Shown: one piece after another, positions 23,602 to 31,401 of the stretch
How the letters are laid out: the number at the start of each line of letters is the position of its first letter
Numbering within the stretch: position 1 is the stretch's first letter
NCBI GenBank assembly: GCA_023245215.1
Contig: JAHFKS010000003.1
Location: 1-54,655, forward strand
DNA length: 54,655 nt
Direction: 5' to 3'
Origin: Candidatus Microgenomates bacterium
Lineage (GTDB): Bacteria > Patescibacteriota > Microgenomatia > UBA1406 > GWC2-37-13
Program-made: the position numbers and the translations under genes
Notes under the pieces: generated by a model
Databases searched by the model: none
What the model saw: only the letters and a program-made list of their open reading frames with translations
What the model was told of the DNA's origin: nothing

Positions 23602-24704
23602 AGAAAAAAATCAACGTCGGCCTTGTTTTTGGCGGAAGAAGCGGTGAACACGAAGTCTCGCTCTTATCTGCCAAGTCAATCTTTAACGCCCTGGACAAAA
23701 ATAAATATAACGTCTTTCTAATAGGTGTTGATAAACAGGGCCACTGGCTTCTGGGTAACCCGGCAAACTATCTGCTCCACTCGGAAAATCCAAAATTAAT
23801 CGCCCTGAATAAATCCGCGGCAAAAACCATCACCCCTGTCAGCAAAGCGGAAAAAGGGGAAATAATCGCTGTAGAAACAGGAAAAGAATTGGGCAAAATC
23901 GACGTCTTTTTTCCAATTATTCACGGAACATACGGCGAAGACGGAACTTTGCAGGGAATGTTCGAGATGATTAACGTCGCTTATGTCGGAGCCGGCGTCA
24001 CCGGATCGGCCATTGGCATGGATAAGGATTTTCAAAAAAAACTTCTCAAGCAGGCCGGCTTAAATGTCGCCGATTTTTTTACCGTGAAAAAAAGCGCTTA
24101 CAGCGATAATACGATCGGCGAAGTTGAAAAAAAATTCAAGTATCCGGTGTTCGTCAAACCGGCAAACCTGGGCTCGTCTGTCGGAATATCAAAAGCCCAT
24201 AACCGGAAGGAATTAATTGAGTCTATAAAAGACGCCTACAAATACGACACAAAAATAATGGTCGAAGAATATATTAAAGGAAGGGAGATAGAATGTTCGG
24301 TGCTGGGCAATGACAACCCCGTAGCTTCTGTACCCGGTGAAGTAAAACCCCACCATGAATTTTACTCCTATGAAGCAAAATACATCGACGAGAACGGAGC
24401 CGGCCTGATTATCCCGGCTGACCTCCCTAAAGAATTGACGTTAGAGATCCAAAAAGCCGCCGTCAAAACCTTTACTTCGCTCGACTGCGCCGGCTTTGCC
24501 CGGGTTGATTTCTTTTTGACTCCGGAGAATAAAGTATATGTCAATGAAATCAACACGCTGCCGGGTTTTACCAAAATCAGCATGTTTCCCAAACTTTTCG
24601 GCGCGACGGGAATTCCATACGCTGAACTTTTGGATAGGTTGATAAATCTGGCTTTGGATAAAAAGAGAGAAAAAGATAAGCTCGCCCGCAGTTATACTCC
24701 CTGA
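23598..24704 (+). CDS. ddl: D-alanine--D-alanine ligase
   Basis: 368 residues, normal for Ddl. LVFGGRSGEHEVSLLSA (about 9-25) is the N-terminal signature, IHGTYGEDGTLQGMFE (about 112-127) the second, and the ATP-grasp part contains VKPANLGSSVGISK, ARVDFFL and VNEINTLPGFTKISMFPKL with the metal-binding Glu and Asn. It joins two D-Ala for the peptidoglycan stem in the cytoplasm. The murF-type gene lies next to it on the opposite strand, converging with a 13-base overlap, so two consecutive steps of precursor synthesis sit side by side. I expect a normal D-Ala-D-Ala product; D-Ala-D-Lac cannot be ruled out from sequence alone. Confidence 0.95.
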   Translation: MKKKINVGLVFGGRSGEHEVSLLSAKSIFNALDKNKYNVFLIGVDKQGHWLLGNPANYLLHSENPKLIALNKSAAKTITPVSKAEKGEIIAVETGKELGKIDVFFPIIHGTYGEDGTLQGMFEMINVAYVGAGVTGSAIGMDKDFQKKLLKQAGLNVADFFTVKKSAYSDNTIGEVEKKFKYPVFVKPANLGSSVGISKAHNRKELIESIKDAYKYDTKIMVEEYIKGREIECSVLGNDNPVASVPGEVKPHHEFYSYEAKYIDENGAGLIIPADLPKELTLEIQKAAVKTFTSLDCAGFARVDFFLTPENKVYVNEINTLPGFTKISMFPKLFGATGIPYAELLDRLINLALDKKREKDKLARSYTP

Positions 24705-26017
24705 AAAAATTCGTTTTTTTTCTTCAGCCAAAAACCGTTCTGGCGGCAAAGTTTTCTGGCATCTGATTTTTCTTTGAGAATTTTTTTTACGGCTTCTTCC
24801 AAAAATATTTCATTTTGCGATCCCTTGACCAGGATAACGGCCCGGTAGGGGAGAGACTTTCGCAGAAAATCTCCGACCTCAACCGCCGACTTGAACCATC
24901 TGCCTTTAATTTTAGGAACAATATATTTTTTCATGTTTGGCCCGACGCAAAAAACCTGGTCGGTTTTCAAATCAATAATTTTTTCGGCGACCGCCTCGTG
25001 CTCCATCTTTGTTTCCTGCCCTAGCTCCCTCATGTCGCCTAATATCAAAACAAGCGGCCGGTTTTCTTTTTCAGACAGCTCTTCAGCCATCTCCAGGAAG
25101 GTCAAAACCGAGGCCTTGGAGGCATTGTACGATGAATCAATAATAATCGACGAGTTTACGCCGGCGAAAATACTGCTGCGTCCGGCAGGCACAGTAAAGT
25201 TCTTTTCCAAGCCGTTGGCAATCTGTTTGTCAGTTAATTCCAGGCTTTTCCCGACCGCTATCGTTGCCGCAAAAACCTCAAGATAACCCTTAGGCAGTGC
25301 GAAGTTTTTTATATTTATTTCCAATTCATTATTTGTTTCTGTCAGAAAATATTTGAAGGAAGTTTTTTTCAGGTCGACTTCGTAACCGGTAAACTTAATG
25401 TCCGCCTCATCATTTTTCCCAAACGAAATGAGATTTGCTTGCGGGGAGATTTGAGATTTGAGATTTTCATTATATATTCCTACAACCGGATTGACTTTAT
25501 TAATAATCTTGAGCTTCTCTTTGGCGATTCTTTTGACAATATATTCGAGCCTTTTGTCTTCGCTCAAATCCTGCTTGAACAGTTCGTCAAACTGAAGGGT
25601 GTGGACCGGGTAGACATTTAAAACCACGGAAATATCAGGATGGACAATCGACAATAAGTAGTCCATGTTTTTCGGGGGAAGGGGGGAGTCAATCCCCATT
25701 TCGACAACCAGGTGGCTTATTCCTTTTAAGTGATTGATTTTAAAGGGGGCGGAGAAAACTATTCTCAGCCAATCGGAAAATTCATAATGGCCCGGGTCAA
25801 TTCCCAAAATGCCCAGGGGAATGCCCGTCTCGGAATTACCTTCCTTGATGACCTGGACTTTAAAATAATCTTCCATCATGGCATGGACGGCATTTCTCGT
25901 CGAGGACTTCCCGACCGAACCGGTAATGCCGATTACTTTCGGTTTGTGCAAAAAAAGGGAAAGCCTGGCAAAAAAACGCAGGTAATAAAGTAAAATCCAG
26001 GCAAAAATATTTTTCAT
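24692..26017 (-). CDS. murF: MurF-like Mur ligase (UDP-MurNAc-tripeptide--D-Ala-D-Ala ligase)
   Basis: 441 residues. The Mur ligase ATP loop is GSVGKSST at 33-40 (family GTxGKT/S). KEGNSETGIPLGIL, HLVVEMGIDSPLPPKNM, NVYPVHTLQF and the C-terminal-domain motifs IIIDSSYNASKASVLTFLEMA and LILGDMRELG match MurF, which adds the D-Ala-D-Ala made by Ddl. The usual N-terminal uridine-binding domain is replaced by a hydrophobic stretch (about 3-24, IFAWILLYYLRFFARLSLFL), so the protein may be membrane-associated. This N-terminus makes it differ from E. coli MurF, and a relative such as a MurT-type ligase should be kept in mind. The ABC permease gene ends one base upstream. Confidence 0.82.
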   Translation of the reverse strand: MKNIFAWILLYYLRFFARLSLFLHKPKVIGITGSVGKSSTRNAVHAMMEDYFKVQVIKEGNSETGIPLGILGIDPGHYEFSDWLRIVFSAPFKINHLKGISHLVVEMGIDSPLPPKNMDYLLSIVHPDISVVLNVYPVHTLQFDELFKQDLSEDKRLEYIVKRIAKEKLKIINKVNPVVGIYNENLKSQISPQANLISFGKNDEADIKFTGYEVDLKKTSFKYFLTETNNELEINIKNFALPKGYLEVFAATIAVGKSLELTDKQIANGLEKNFTVPAGRSSIFAGVNSSIIIDSSYNASKASVLTFLEMAEELSEKENRPLVLILGDMRELGQETKMEHEAVAEKIIDLKTDQVFCVGPNMKKYIVPKIKGRWFKSAVEVGDFLRKSLPYRAVILVKGSQNEIFLEEAVKKILKEKSDARKLCRQNGFWLKKKNEFFQGV

Positions 26018-26018
26018 A

Positions 26019-26804
26019 TTAATATACTTTGACTAAACCTTTTTGCAAAACTTTCTTAAAACTCGAATATAGAAATAGAATAGATAAAATCAGATAAAAC
26101 AAATTAATCACAAAACTTATATAAAACTTTCCCGGGTCAGTATAGCCTTTAGAGATAATTTCCCTGGCGCCTTCGAAAACATAGCTGGCTGGAATAAACA
26201 AGGCAATTTTTTGCGCCCAGCCGGGGAGCGTTGAAACCGGGTAATAAATAGCGGCAAACGGCCCTATAAGCCAAGCAAAAGTCCAAGCCAAAGTCTGGAC
26301 TTTGGTGCCGAATCTTAATATTAATCCAGAAACCAAAAAACCGACCCACCACCCGGTCATAAACATTAAAAATATGATCGGAATAAAATACCAGCTGAAA
26401 AAAAACATCTGTATTTTATAAGCCAGGTAGATAACCAGCATGGCAAAAGGAAAGCTCATCGCCGCCTTGGTGATGCCGACAATGATAAACGACGTCACCC
26501 ACTCGCTGAAATTAATCGGCGAAACAAAGATATTAATCATATTTCTGTTCCAGAGCTCCTCAAGCAGATTGACGGTTATCTCGTACTGGGCCCGCCAGAC
26601 AATGAGCCAGAACATATGGCCGGACAGAATAATGAGAATGATCGGCGGCGCGTTCGGAGCAAATGACTTGAAAAAAGTACTCGTCAATCCCCAAATCATC
26701 AAATCAATTGTCGGCCAATAAAAGGCATCTCCGATCCTGTCCCAGCTGTGTCTGAACAGATAGTAAAACCGCAACACCAAAGCATAAATTCTGTTAAATT
26801 TCAT
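26019..26804 (-). CDS. ABC-2 type transporter permease
   Basis: 261 residues from the ATG at 26804, which overlaps the end of the ATPase gene by 11 bases; an upstream ATG at 26846 would add 14 basic residues and overlap much more. About six membrane helices. MKFNRIYALVLRFYYLFRHSWDRIGDAFYWPTIDLMIWG is the cytoplasmic start and first helix typical of ABC-2 permeases. With the ATPase directly upstream it should form an exporter for a lipid-linked polysaccharide, peptide or drug. LEELWNRNMINIFVSP in the second loop is the conserved coupling region. The murF gene follows after one base. Confidence 0.87.
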   Translation of the reverse strand: MKFNRIYALVLRFYYLFRHSWDRIGDAFYWPTIDLMIWGLTSTFFKSFAPNAPPIILIILSGHMFWLIVWRAQYEITVNLLEELWNRNMINIFVSPINFSEWVTSFIIVGITKAAMSFPFAMLVIYLAYKIQMFFFSWYFIPIIFLMFMTGWWVGFLVSGLILRFGTKVQTLAWTFAWLIGPFAAIYYPVSTLPGWAQKIALFIPASYVFEGAREIISKGYTDPGKFYISFVINLFYLILSILFLYSSFKKVLQKGLVKVY

Positions 26805-27717
26805 CTTTTGCTTTCTTCGGGGCAACTTGTAAAAAATAATCTTCAAGAGTCGGTTTGTCTATGCTTATCTGGTCATACACAACCCCTCTGTCCATCAACT
26901 CTCTCAAAAAACCCGGGATGTCTTTTTCTTTTAAGTCGACGACGATATTCCTCGCTTCTAATTTATAATGCACCTTTTTGTTCTGGCAGATTTCGATTGT
27001 CCTTTTGAGTCCGTCAGGAACGTTGAGGGCGACGTGGCAGATCTCAATCGTCTTGGCTAATTTTTCCGGAGTGTCGTTGGCGATTACTTTTCCGTGGTTG
27101 ATAAAAACGACGCGGTCGCAGACTTCCTCGACTTCACCCATATTATGCGACGTCCAGATAATTGAAACATTAAACATGTTTCTTTCTTTTACCAAAATCT
27201 TTCTTATGTAGTCGGAGGTCTCCGGATCCAAAGAGGCAGTCGGTTCGTCGAGAAGCAAAACCTTCGGGTGATTGATAAAAGCTTTTGCCAGATTGACCCG
27301 CGTCACTTCGCCCGACGATAGTTCTTTCATCTGTTCTTTAAACAATTTATTCAGCCGGAAAACCTCGACTAATTTTCTAACTCTTTCTTTTCTGTTTTTA
27401 ATTTCATAAAGATAAGAAGTATAGGTGAGATTTTCCTCGACGGTCAAAAGCCAGGGCAGCTGGGTATAAGTCGAGGAAAAATTGACTTGCTCCAGAATCT
27501 CCTCCCGGTTTTCCAGCAGGTTTTTGCCAAAATACCTGACTTCGCCGTTGGTCGGAGTCAAAACACCCAGAAGCATCTGGATAGTCGTGGTTTTACCGGC
27601 TCCGTTGGCTCCTAAAAGACCCAATATCTCGCCTTCCTTCAAAGAAAAGGAAACATTGTTTACCGCAGTAAACTTGCCGAATTTTTTCGTCAGGCTCATA
27701 GCCTGTAGGATGTCCAT
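26794..27717 (-). CDS. ABC transporter ATP-binding protein
   Basis: 307 residues. Walker A is GANGAGKTT (36-44), the signature is LSSGEVTRVNLAKAF, Walker B is VLLLDEPTASLDP, and the H loop is IWTSHNMGEVE. About 80 residues follow the nucleotide-binding domain, as in DrrA/NatA-type exporters. It energises the permease encoded directly downstream. An extended -10 (TGC-TATAAT) ends six bases before the ATG, so this two-gene operon, perhaps with murF, is probably read from a leaderless message. The signature LSSGE replaces the common LSGGQ, which is normal in this group. Substrate unknown. Confidence 0.92.
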   Translation of the reverse strand: MDILQAMSLTKKFGKFTAVNNVSFSLKEGEILGLLGANGAGKTTTIQMLLGVLTPTNGEVRYFGKNLLENREEILEQVNFSSTYTQLPWLLTVEENLTYTSYLYEIKNRKERVRKLVEVFRLNKLFKEQMKELSSGEVTRVNLAKAFINHPKVLLLDEPTASLDPETSDYIRKILVKERNMFNVSIIWTSHNMGEVEEVCDRVVFINHGKVIANDTPEKLAKTIEICHVALNVPDGLKRTIEICQNKKVHYKLEARNIVVDLKEKDIPGFLRELMDRGVVYDQISIDKPTLEDYFLQVAPKKAKDEI

Positions 27718-27723
27718 ATTCTG

Positions 27724-27732
27724 ATTATAGCA
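27724..27732 (-). promoter_or_regulatory. Extended -10 promoter of the ABC transporter operon
   Basis: On the minus strand TGC-TATAAT, six bases before the ATG at 27717; same geometry as several other leaderless starts here. Confidence 0.55.
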
Positions 27733-27776
27733 GTTTGCTTGCCAAACTTAAAAAAGAGCCTAGTAGTAATATAAAA

Positions 27777-27804
27777 TTGATTTTTTTATTATTTATAGTA
27801 AAAT
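27777..27804 (+). promoter_or_regulatory. Promoter of the aminotransferase gene
   Basis: TTGATT (27777-27782), a 16-base spacer and TAAAAT (27799-27804), then seven bases to the ATG at 27812. This favours the ATG over the TTG two codons upstream as start. Confidence 0.55.
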
Positions 27805-27811
27805 ATTGCCA

Positions 27812-29041
27812 ATGGCCAAACCAGAGTTAAGCGCGCTTCTTTCACAAAAAGTAGCTGGAACGAAATCTAGCCCTATTCGAGATATCCTTAAATTGACAGA
27901 AAATAAAAACGTAATATCACTCAATGGAGGTTATCCCGCTCCTGAAAGTTTTCCTATCGAAACAATACGTAAATTGACTGGAATCGTCATTGATAAGGGT
28001 CCTGATATATTCCAATACCAAAAAACTGAAGGTTATCAGCCGTTATTAGACGTTTTACCATCTTTCTTATCTCGAAAGAACCGTCAAGTAATTTCTACTT
28101 CAGAAAATATCGCTATTACCGCTGGTTCACAACAAGCTTTAGATATTATTGGCAGATTATTTATAGATCCTGGAGACAAAATAGCCGTTGAGTCGCCAAC
28201 TTATTTAGGAGCTCTTCAAGCTTTTAATCCGAATCATCCGCAATATATTGAAATCGCTACAGACAGCGACGGCATAATTCCAGCAAGCCTCGAACAAGCT
28301 TTCATTGACCATCCCGATATTAAATTCCTTTATACAATACCAACTTTTCAAAATCCAACCGGTAAGACGATACCACTTAGTAGAAGAACAGAAATTGCTG
28401 ATATCTTAAAAAAATACGGGAAACTAGCCATTGAGGACGACCCTTATAGTGAAACTCGATTTGAAGGTGAAGATATTCCTTCGTTACAATCGATGGCCCC
28501 TGATAATGTTATACATCTTTTTACTTTCTCAAAAACCTTTGCTCCCGGATTTAGAATAGGCGGAATAGTTGCTCCAAAAGATTATATTGATGAAATCAAT
28601 AAACTTAAACAGGGAATGGAATTATTTACAGGAGGCTTTGATCAAGCCCTGGTCGCGGAATATATTAAGGGCGGATATCTAGATGAACATGTTAAAAGAA
28701 TTGCTGAAATTTATCGACCAAGAAGAGATATGATGGCTCAAGCAATAACAGAACATTTTCCTGATATTTTTGATTTTACCGTTTCTCAAGGAGGTTTATT
28801 TATTTGGGTTTCCTTGAAAAAAGACGCCCAGCAATTAGCCAGTAAAATAAACATGAAGGAACTTTTGGATGAAGCAATAAAAGCCGGAGTAAGTTTTGTT
28901 CCCGGGGCAGCTTTCTTTGCTAATAGTAAAGGAAATGAAATTGCAATGAGATTAAACTTTAGTAATCAATCTGAAGAAAATATTGTTAAAGGTATAAGAA
29001 TTATTGGAGAACTTATTAATGGTAAACTTTCACTCGCCTAA
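27812..29041 (+). CDS. PLP-dependent aminotransferase, class I/II (LysN/MocR-like)
   Basis: 409 residues. A fold-type I aminotransferase: SLNGGYPAPESFP at the N-terminus, ITAGSQQALDIIGRL, ESPTYLGALQAF, YTIPTFQNPTGKTI, IEDDPYSETRF with the PLP Asp, the Schiff-base Lys in FSKTFAPGFRIGG (about 240-252), and the carboxylate-binding Arg in AMRLNFSNQSEENI. This set resembles 2-aminoadipate and aromatic aminotransferases without the MocR DNA-binding part. The amino acid served is not predictable. Codon usage is clearly more AT-rich than in most neighbours and the gene is followed by a long non-coding stretch, so it may have been acquired. Confidence 0.92.
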   Translation: MAKPELSALLSQKVAGTKSSPIRDILKLTENKNVISLNGGYPAPESFPIETIRKLTGIVIDKGPDIFQYQKTEGYQPLLDVLPSFLSRKNRQVISTSENIAITAGSQQALDIIGRLFIDPGDKIAVESPTYLGALQAFNPNHPQYIEIATDSDGIIPASLEQAFIDHPDIKFLYTIPTFQNPTGKTIPLSRRTEIADILKKYGKLAIEDDPYSETRFEGEDIPSLQSMAPDNVIHLFTFSKTFAPGFRIGGIVAPKDYIDEINKLKQGMELFTGGFDQALVAEYIKGGYLDEHVKRIAEIYRPRRDMMAQAITEHFPDIFDFTVSQGGLFIWVSLKKDAQQLASKINMKELLDEAIKAGVSFVPGAAFFANSKGNEIAMRLNFSNQSEENIVKGIRIIGELINGKLSLA

Positions 29042-29195
29042 CGGGTATTTATCCAGGGAATAGGGGATAAATAGAGCTTCATAACAGTAAAAATGGCATG
29101 GTTCTTGCGGGAATTCTTATCCGAGTTCGAGCCTGACCAGGCACAGGCGTTGGAGAGGATAAATGGGTACAAATAAGAGGGAATAAACCAGAGAT

Positions 29196-29222
29196 ATTAA
29201 TAATTAATCACTAATTATTAAT
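29196..29222. terminator. AT-rich inverted repeat, possible terminator of the aminotransferase transcript
   Basis: ATTAATAATTA pairs perfectly with TAATTATTAAT around a 5-base loop (11 bp). On the plus strand it is followed by TTTAATTTTT. The stem has no GC pair, so as a terminator it would be weak; it could equally be an easily melted element. Confidence 0.35.
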
Positions 29223-29228
29223 TTTAAT

Positions 29229-29237
29229 TTTTGCACA
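29229..29237 (+). other. DnaA-box-like motif TTTTGCACA
   Basis: Fits the relaxed consensus TTWTNCACA and lies directly beside the AT-rich inverted repeat. Chance occurrence is possible. Confidence 0.25.
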
Positions 29238-29484
29238 AATCCCACCACTTCTCCTGTTCCAGCCACGGTAGACATCGTAAAAGGTTCAATTTACGACGTT
29301 ATATGCGTTTATTCCTCCAACCAGAGATATCCCTAATTTGCCATTTCCTTCCTTGGATTTTTTTGTCCATAAATCCCGGAGAATAAGATCCTATCTCCTC
29401 CCGAATACCTCTCTTATAACTCTTCTTTTAACCGCTCTTTGACCAATCAATTGAGTCCTTTATTATTAAAGATAAACGCTTCTC

Positions 29485-29493
29485 TTATACACA
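29485..29493 (+). other. DnaA-box-like motif TTATACACA
   Basis: Exact match to TTATNCACA, same orientation as the other two motifs in this stretch. Confidence 0.35.
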
Positions 29494-29509
29494 GCTACGT
29501 CTATTAATT

Positions 29510-29533
29510 TTTAGAGCATATTTTTGCTCTAAA
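29510..29533. repeat. Inverted repeat, 9-bp stem
   Basis: TTTAGAGCA and TGCTCTAAA pair perfectly around the 6-base loop TATTTT. No U-tract follows on either strand. Confidence 0.5.
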
Positions 29534-29540
29534 CCCTCTC

Positions 29541-29648
29541 TTTTGAGGCTAAATATATAAGAAATGGCATTAGCGTTTGCAAGAGAAACGAGCGCTAAGC
29601 CAATTTAGATTGTTGTGATAACCTAAGTATTAAATTTTGAGGCTAAAT
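29541..29648. repeat. 14-bp direct repeat pair
   Basis: TTTTGAGGCTAAAT occurs exactly at 29541-29554 and 29635-29648, start-to-start distance 94 bases. The block between them holds an imperfect TTAGCG/CGCTAA stem. Confidence 0.6.
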
Positions 29649-29656
29649 TCTAAAGC

Positions 29657-29665
29657 TTATCCACA
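29657..29665 (+). other. DnaA-box-like motif TTATCCACA
   Basis: Perfect match to the strongest bacterial DnaA box. It is 9 bases after the second copy of the 14-base direct repeat. Confidence 0.4.
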
Positions 29666-29737
29666 AAACTCTTACATACTGCTTGGAGTATAGTGACGGT
29701 CTAAATATATCAAAACAGCCTCGTCTGTAAATTTAAT

Positions 29738-29789
29738 TAATTATCCTATAGTTATTTAACGTCTCAGCATATTTACTATAGGATAATTA
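29738..29789. repeat. Large inverted repeat, 15-bp stem with 22-base loop
   Basis: TAATTATCCTATAGT at 29738-29752 pairs perfectly with ACTATAGGATAATTA at 29775-29789. The inverted repeat is followed at once by a small TTCACG/CGTGAA hairpin (29790-29803). It lies 3' of the minus-strand gene ending at 29836, but its A/T-rich flanks do not form a classical terminator. Confidence 0.6.
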
Positions 29790-29835
29790 TTCACGTTCGT
29801 GAAGATTGCCTCTTCCCTCTTCCCTGCTTCGGGTG

Positions 29836-30660
29836 TCACCAACTAATCGACAGCACGGTGATTATTAATACGAAGATTAATACGAATACGTATTCACGGA
29901 TAGTTTCTTTAAATAGTTTTTCGTCAATGTAATTATAGACAACGCCTCCGAGGCTGTAATAAGAAGCGGTTATGAAAAGCGAGGCGATGGTCGACCGCAA
30001 AGGAATGAAGCTGATTAAGGCGGTCAATTCAGCCATCAGAATTGAGATAAACCAGGCATAGTGCAGTACTTGGCTTTCCAGGTGTTTTTTCAGCCTGATC
30101 GTCCAAAATAGATGGAGAGCCAAAAGAAAGCTCGCCCCCCCGACCACGACCACGTTAATCAAAAAAAATCCTTTTAAGGAAAAAAGAATATTAAAAATAA
30201 GAAAGGCGACTACGGCCTGATAGAAGAAGTTGATGGAAAACCCTGCCCGGTAAAGCTGGAGGTTCTTCTCTACCCCAACATTAAAAATATTGGCGCATAA
30301 AAGTACGGCGTATAAAGAAACCGCATAAATGAACATAAATGACAGTCTGGTCAGCCAGCGGCCGGGAAAAAGAAAATAAAACATGTAAAAAAAGACGGTC
30401 AGAGTTACCGGCATAAAGAAAAGTCCGAACCAACCCATTTTTTCAATTCCTTCAAGAAGCGAAAAATATGTCAAAAGATAGGAGACTAAAAAAAGGACCG
30501 GAATGAAGATTAAGGCTTTGTCAAAATAAAAAAACGTTGAAAAAAGCATCAAAAAACTCAAAACAACGACTGAAATCACCAACCTCAACCTCTTCTCTAT
30601 CTTGATGGCTCTCTTTTCAAAAGATTTAAGCAATGTTTGTAAATACTTTTTGTACATCAT
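29836..30660 (-). CDS. Polytopic membrane protein of unknown function
   Basis: 274 residues with seven or eight hydrophobic helices, beginning after a basic, amphipathic N-terminus (about 1-26, MYKKYLQTLLKSFEKRAIKIEKRLR). PGRWLTRLSFMFIYAVSLYAVLLCANIFNVG, in the middle, and TASYYSLGGVVYNYIDEKLFKETIREY near the end look like conserved loop regions. I recognise no family or catalytic motif. The start overlaps the yebC end by 35 bases in a different frame, so it is translated after YebC from the same message. If the first Met codons are not used, the next good start lies well inside, which makes the overlap more likely real. Confidence 0.6.
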   Translation of the reverse strand: MMYKKYLQTLLKSFEKRAIKIEKRLRLVISVVVLSFLMLFSTFFYFDKALIFIPVLFLVSYLLTYFSLLEGIEKMGWFGLFFMPVTLTVFFYMFYFLFPGRWLTRLSFMFIYAVSLYAVLLCANIFNVGVEKNLQLYRAGFSINFFYQAVVAFLIFNILFSLKGFFLINVVVVGGASFLLALHLFWTIRLKKHLESQVLHYAWFISILMAELTALISFIPLRSTIASLFITASYYSLGGVVYNYIDEKLFKETIREYVFVLIFVLIITVLSISW

Positions 30661-31342
30661 CCAAATCCTCCAATAAATTAACTAGTTCGGAAATTCTTTT
30701 TATTTTTTCGTCTTCCTCCAGGGGAATTGTTGTTTGAGGCTTAAAATCAATCTCGGCAGAATCGTATTTGATGTCATTGAGAATATTTTTAATATGCCCA
30801 AGCTGCTCATAAGGAAAATAGATGTAGTATTTTTGGTCGTCTTCGGTAATATCAAAAGCCCCCAACTGGTCGCCGATGGCGAGGATCTTATCCTGGTTCA
30901 TTTCGGATTTTTCAAAAATTATCAAGCCGCACTTTTTAAAAAGATAAGCCACAGAACCCATGCTTCCCAGCTTGCCCTGATGTTTTTCTAAAATATTCCT
31001 GATTTCACTCATGGTCCTGTTTGGATTGTCTGTAGTGCCGTGAATAATCATAGATACACCGTAAGGAGCAAAGGCTTCATAGATAATCTCTTTTAACTGG
31101 CTTTTATCAGGCCCCGAGCCTTTTTCAATCGCCTTCTTGATATTATCTTTGGGCATATTGGACGCGTGGGCTTTTTCTATTGCGAGTCTAAGTTTGACGT
31201 TATTTCCTGGTTCGACAATGCCGCCGCCTTCCAAAACTGCCAGAGTGATAATCCTTGAAAGTTTGGAAAAAACATTTCCCTTGACTTTGTCGTTGGCCAT
31301 TTTTGTTCTTTTGATGTTAGCCCATTTGGAGTGACCTGACAT
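30626..31342 (-). CDS. yebC: YebC/PmpR family regulatory or translation-assisting protein
   Basis: 238 residues, full length for the family (about 240). MSGHSKWANIKRTKMANDKVKGNVFSKLSRII is the family N-terminus. GGGIVEPGNNVKLRLAIEKAHASNMPKDNIKKAIEKGSG, YEAFAPYGVSMIIHGTTDNPNRTMSEIRNILEKHQGKLGSMGSVAYLF and the acidic C-terminus complete it. YebC-type proteins are described both as transcription regulators and as ribosome-associated factors helping at difficult peptide sequences. No ruvC/ruvA genes are adjacent, unlike the usual context. It shares a divergent region with the TPR gene; a minus-strand TATAAT lies nine bases before the ATG. Confidence 0.95.
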   Translation of the reverse strand: MSGHSKWANIKRTKMANDKVKGNVFSKLSRIITLAVLEGGGIVEPGNNVKLRLAIEKAHASNMPKDNIKKAIEKGSGPDKSQLKEIIYEAFAPYGVSMIIHGTTDNPNRTMSEIRNILEKHQGKLGSMGSVAYLFKKCGLIIFEKSEMNQDKILAIGDQLGAFDITEDDQKYYIYFPYEQLGHIKNILNDIKYDSAEIDFKPQTTIPLEEDEKIKRISELVNLLEDLDDVQKVFTNIA

Positions 31343-31358
31343 ATTGAGATAATTATAC

Positions 31359-31386
31359 TTGACAAATAATTAATTTGAAATATACT
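31359..31386 (+). promoter_or_regulatory. Promoter of the TPR gene
   Basis: TTGACA (31359-31364), a 16-base spacer and TATACT (31381-31386), 15 bases before the ATG at 31402. The -35 is a perfect consensus. Confidence 0.7.
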
Positions 31387-31401
31387 AATCCTTAATCCCT
31401 T

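Larger units (their letters stand above)
29042..29835. other. Gene-poor structured region of about 795 bases, possible ncRNA or replication-related site
   Basis: No convincing frame on either strand. The stretch is dense in structure. A hairpin near 29047-29075 pairs TATTTATCC with GGATAAATA. There is an 11-bp stem at 29196-29222, a 9-bp stem at 29510-29533, a 15-bp stem at 29738-29789 and a 6-bp stem at 29790-29803. A 14-base direct repeat TTTTGAGGCTAAAT occurs at 29541 and 29635. Sequences fitting the DnaA box TTWTNCACA lie at 29229, 29485 and 29657. It separates the aminotransferase from the convergent 274-residue membrane gene. I tested the conserved parts of RNase P RNA, tmRNA and SRP RNA by eye and could not fit them. 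Confidence 0.5.

Noticed and set aside
29095-29190. tRNA-like or tmRNA-like element around TTATCCGAGTTCGAGCC
   Set aside because: The TTCGAG loop has no matching T stem and no acceptor or anticodon arm could be paired.
29042-29835. RNase P RNA or SRP RNA
   Set aside because: The conserved cores I would expect were not found on either strand; a covariance-model scan would be decisive.
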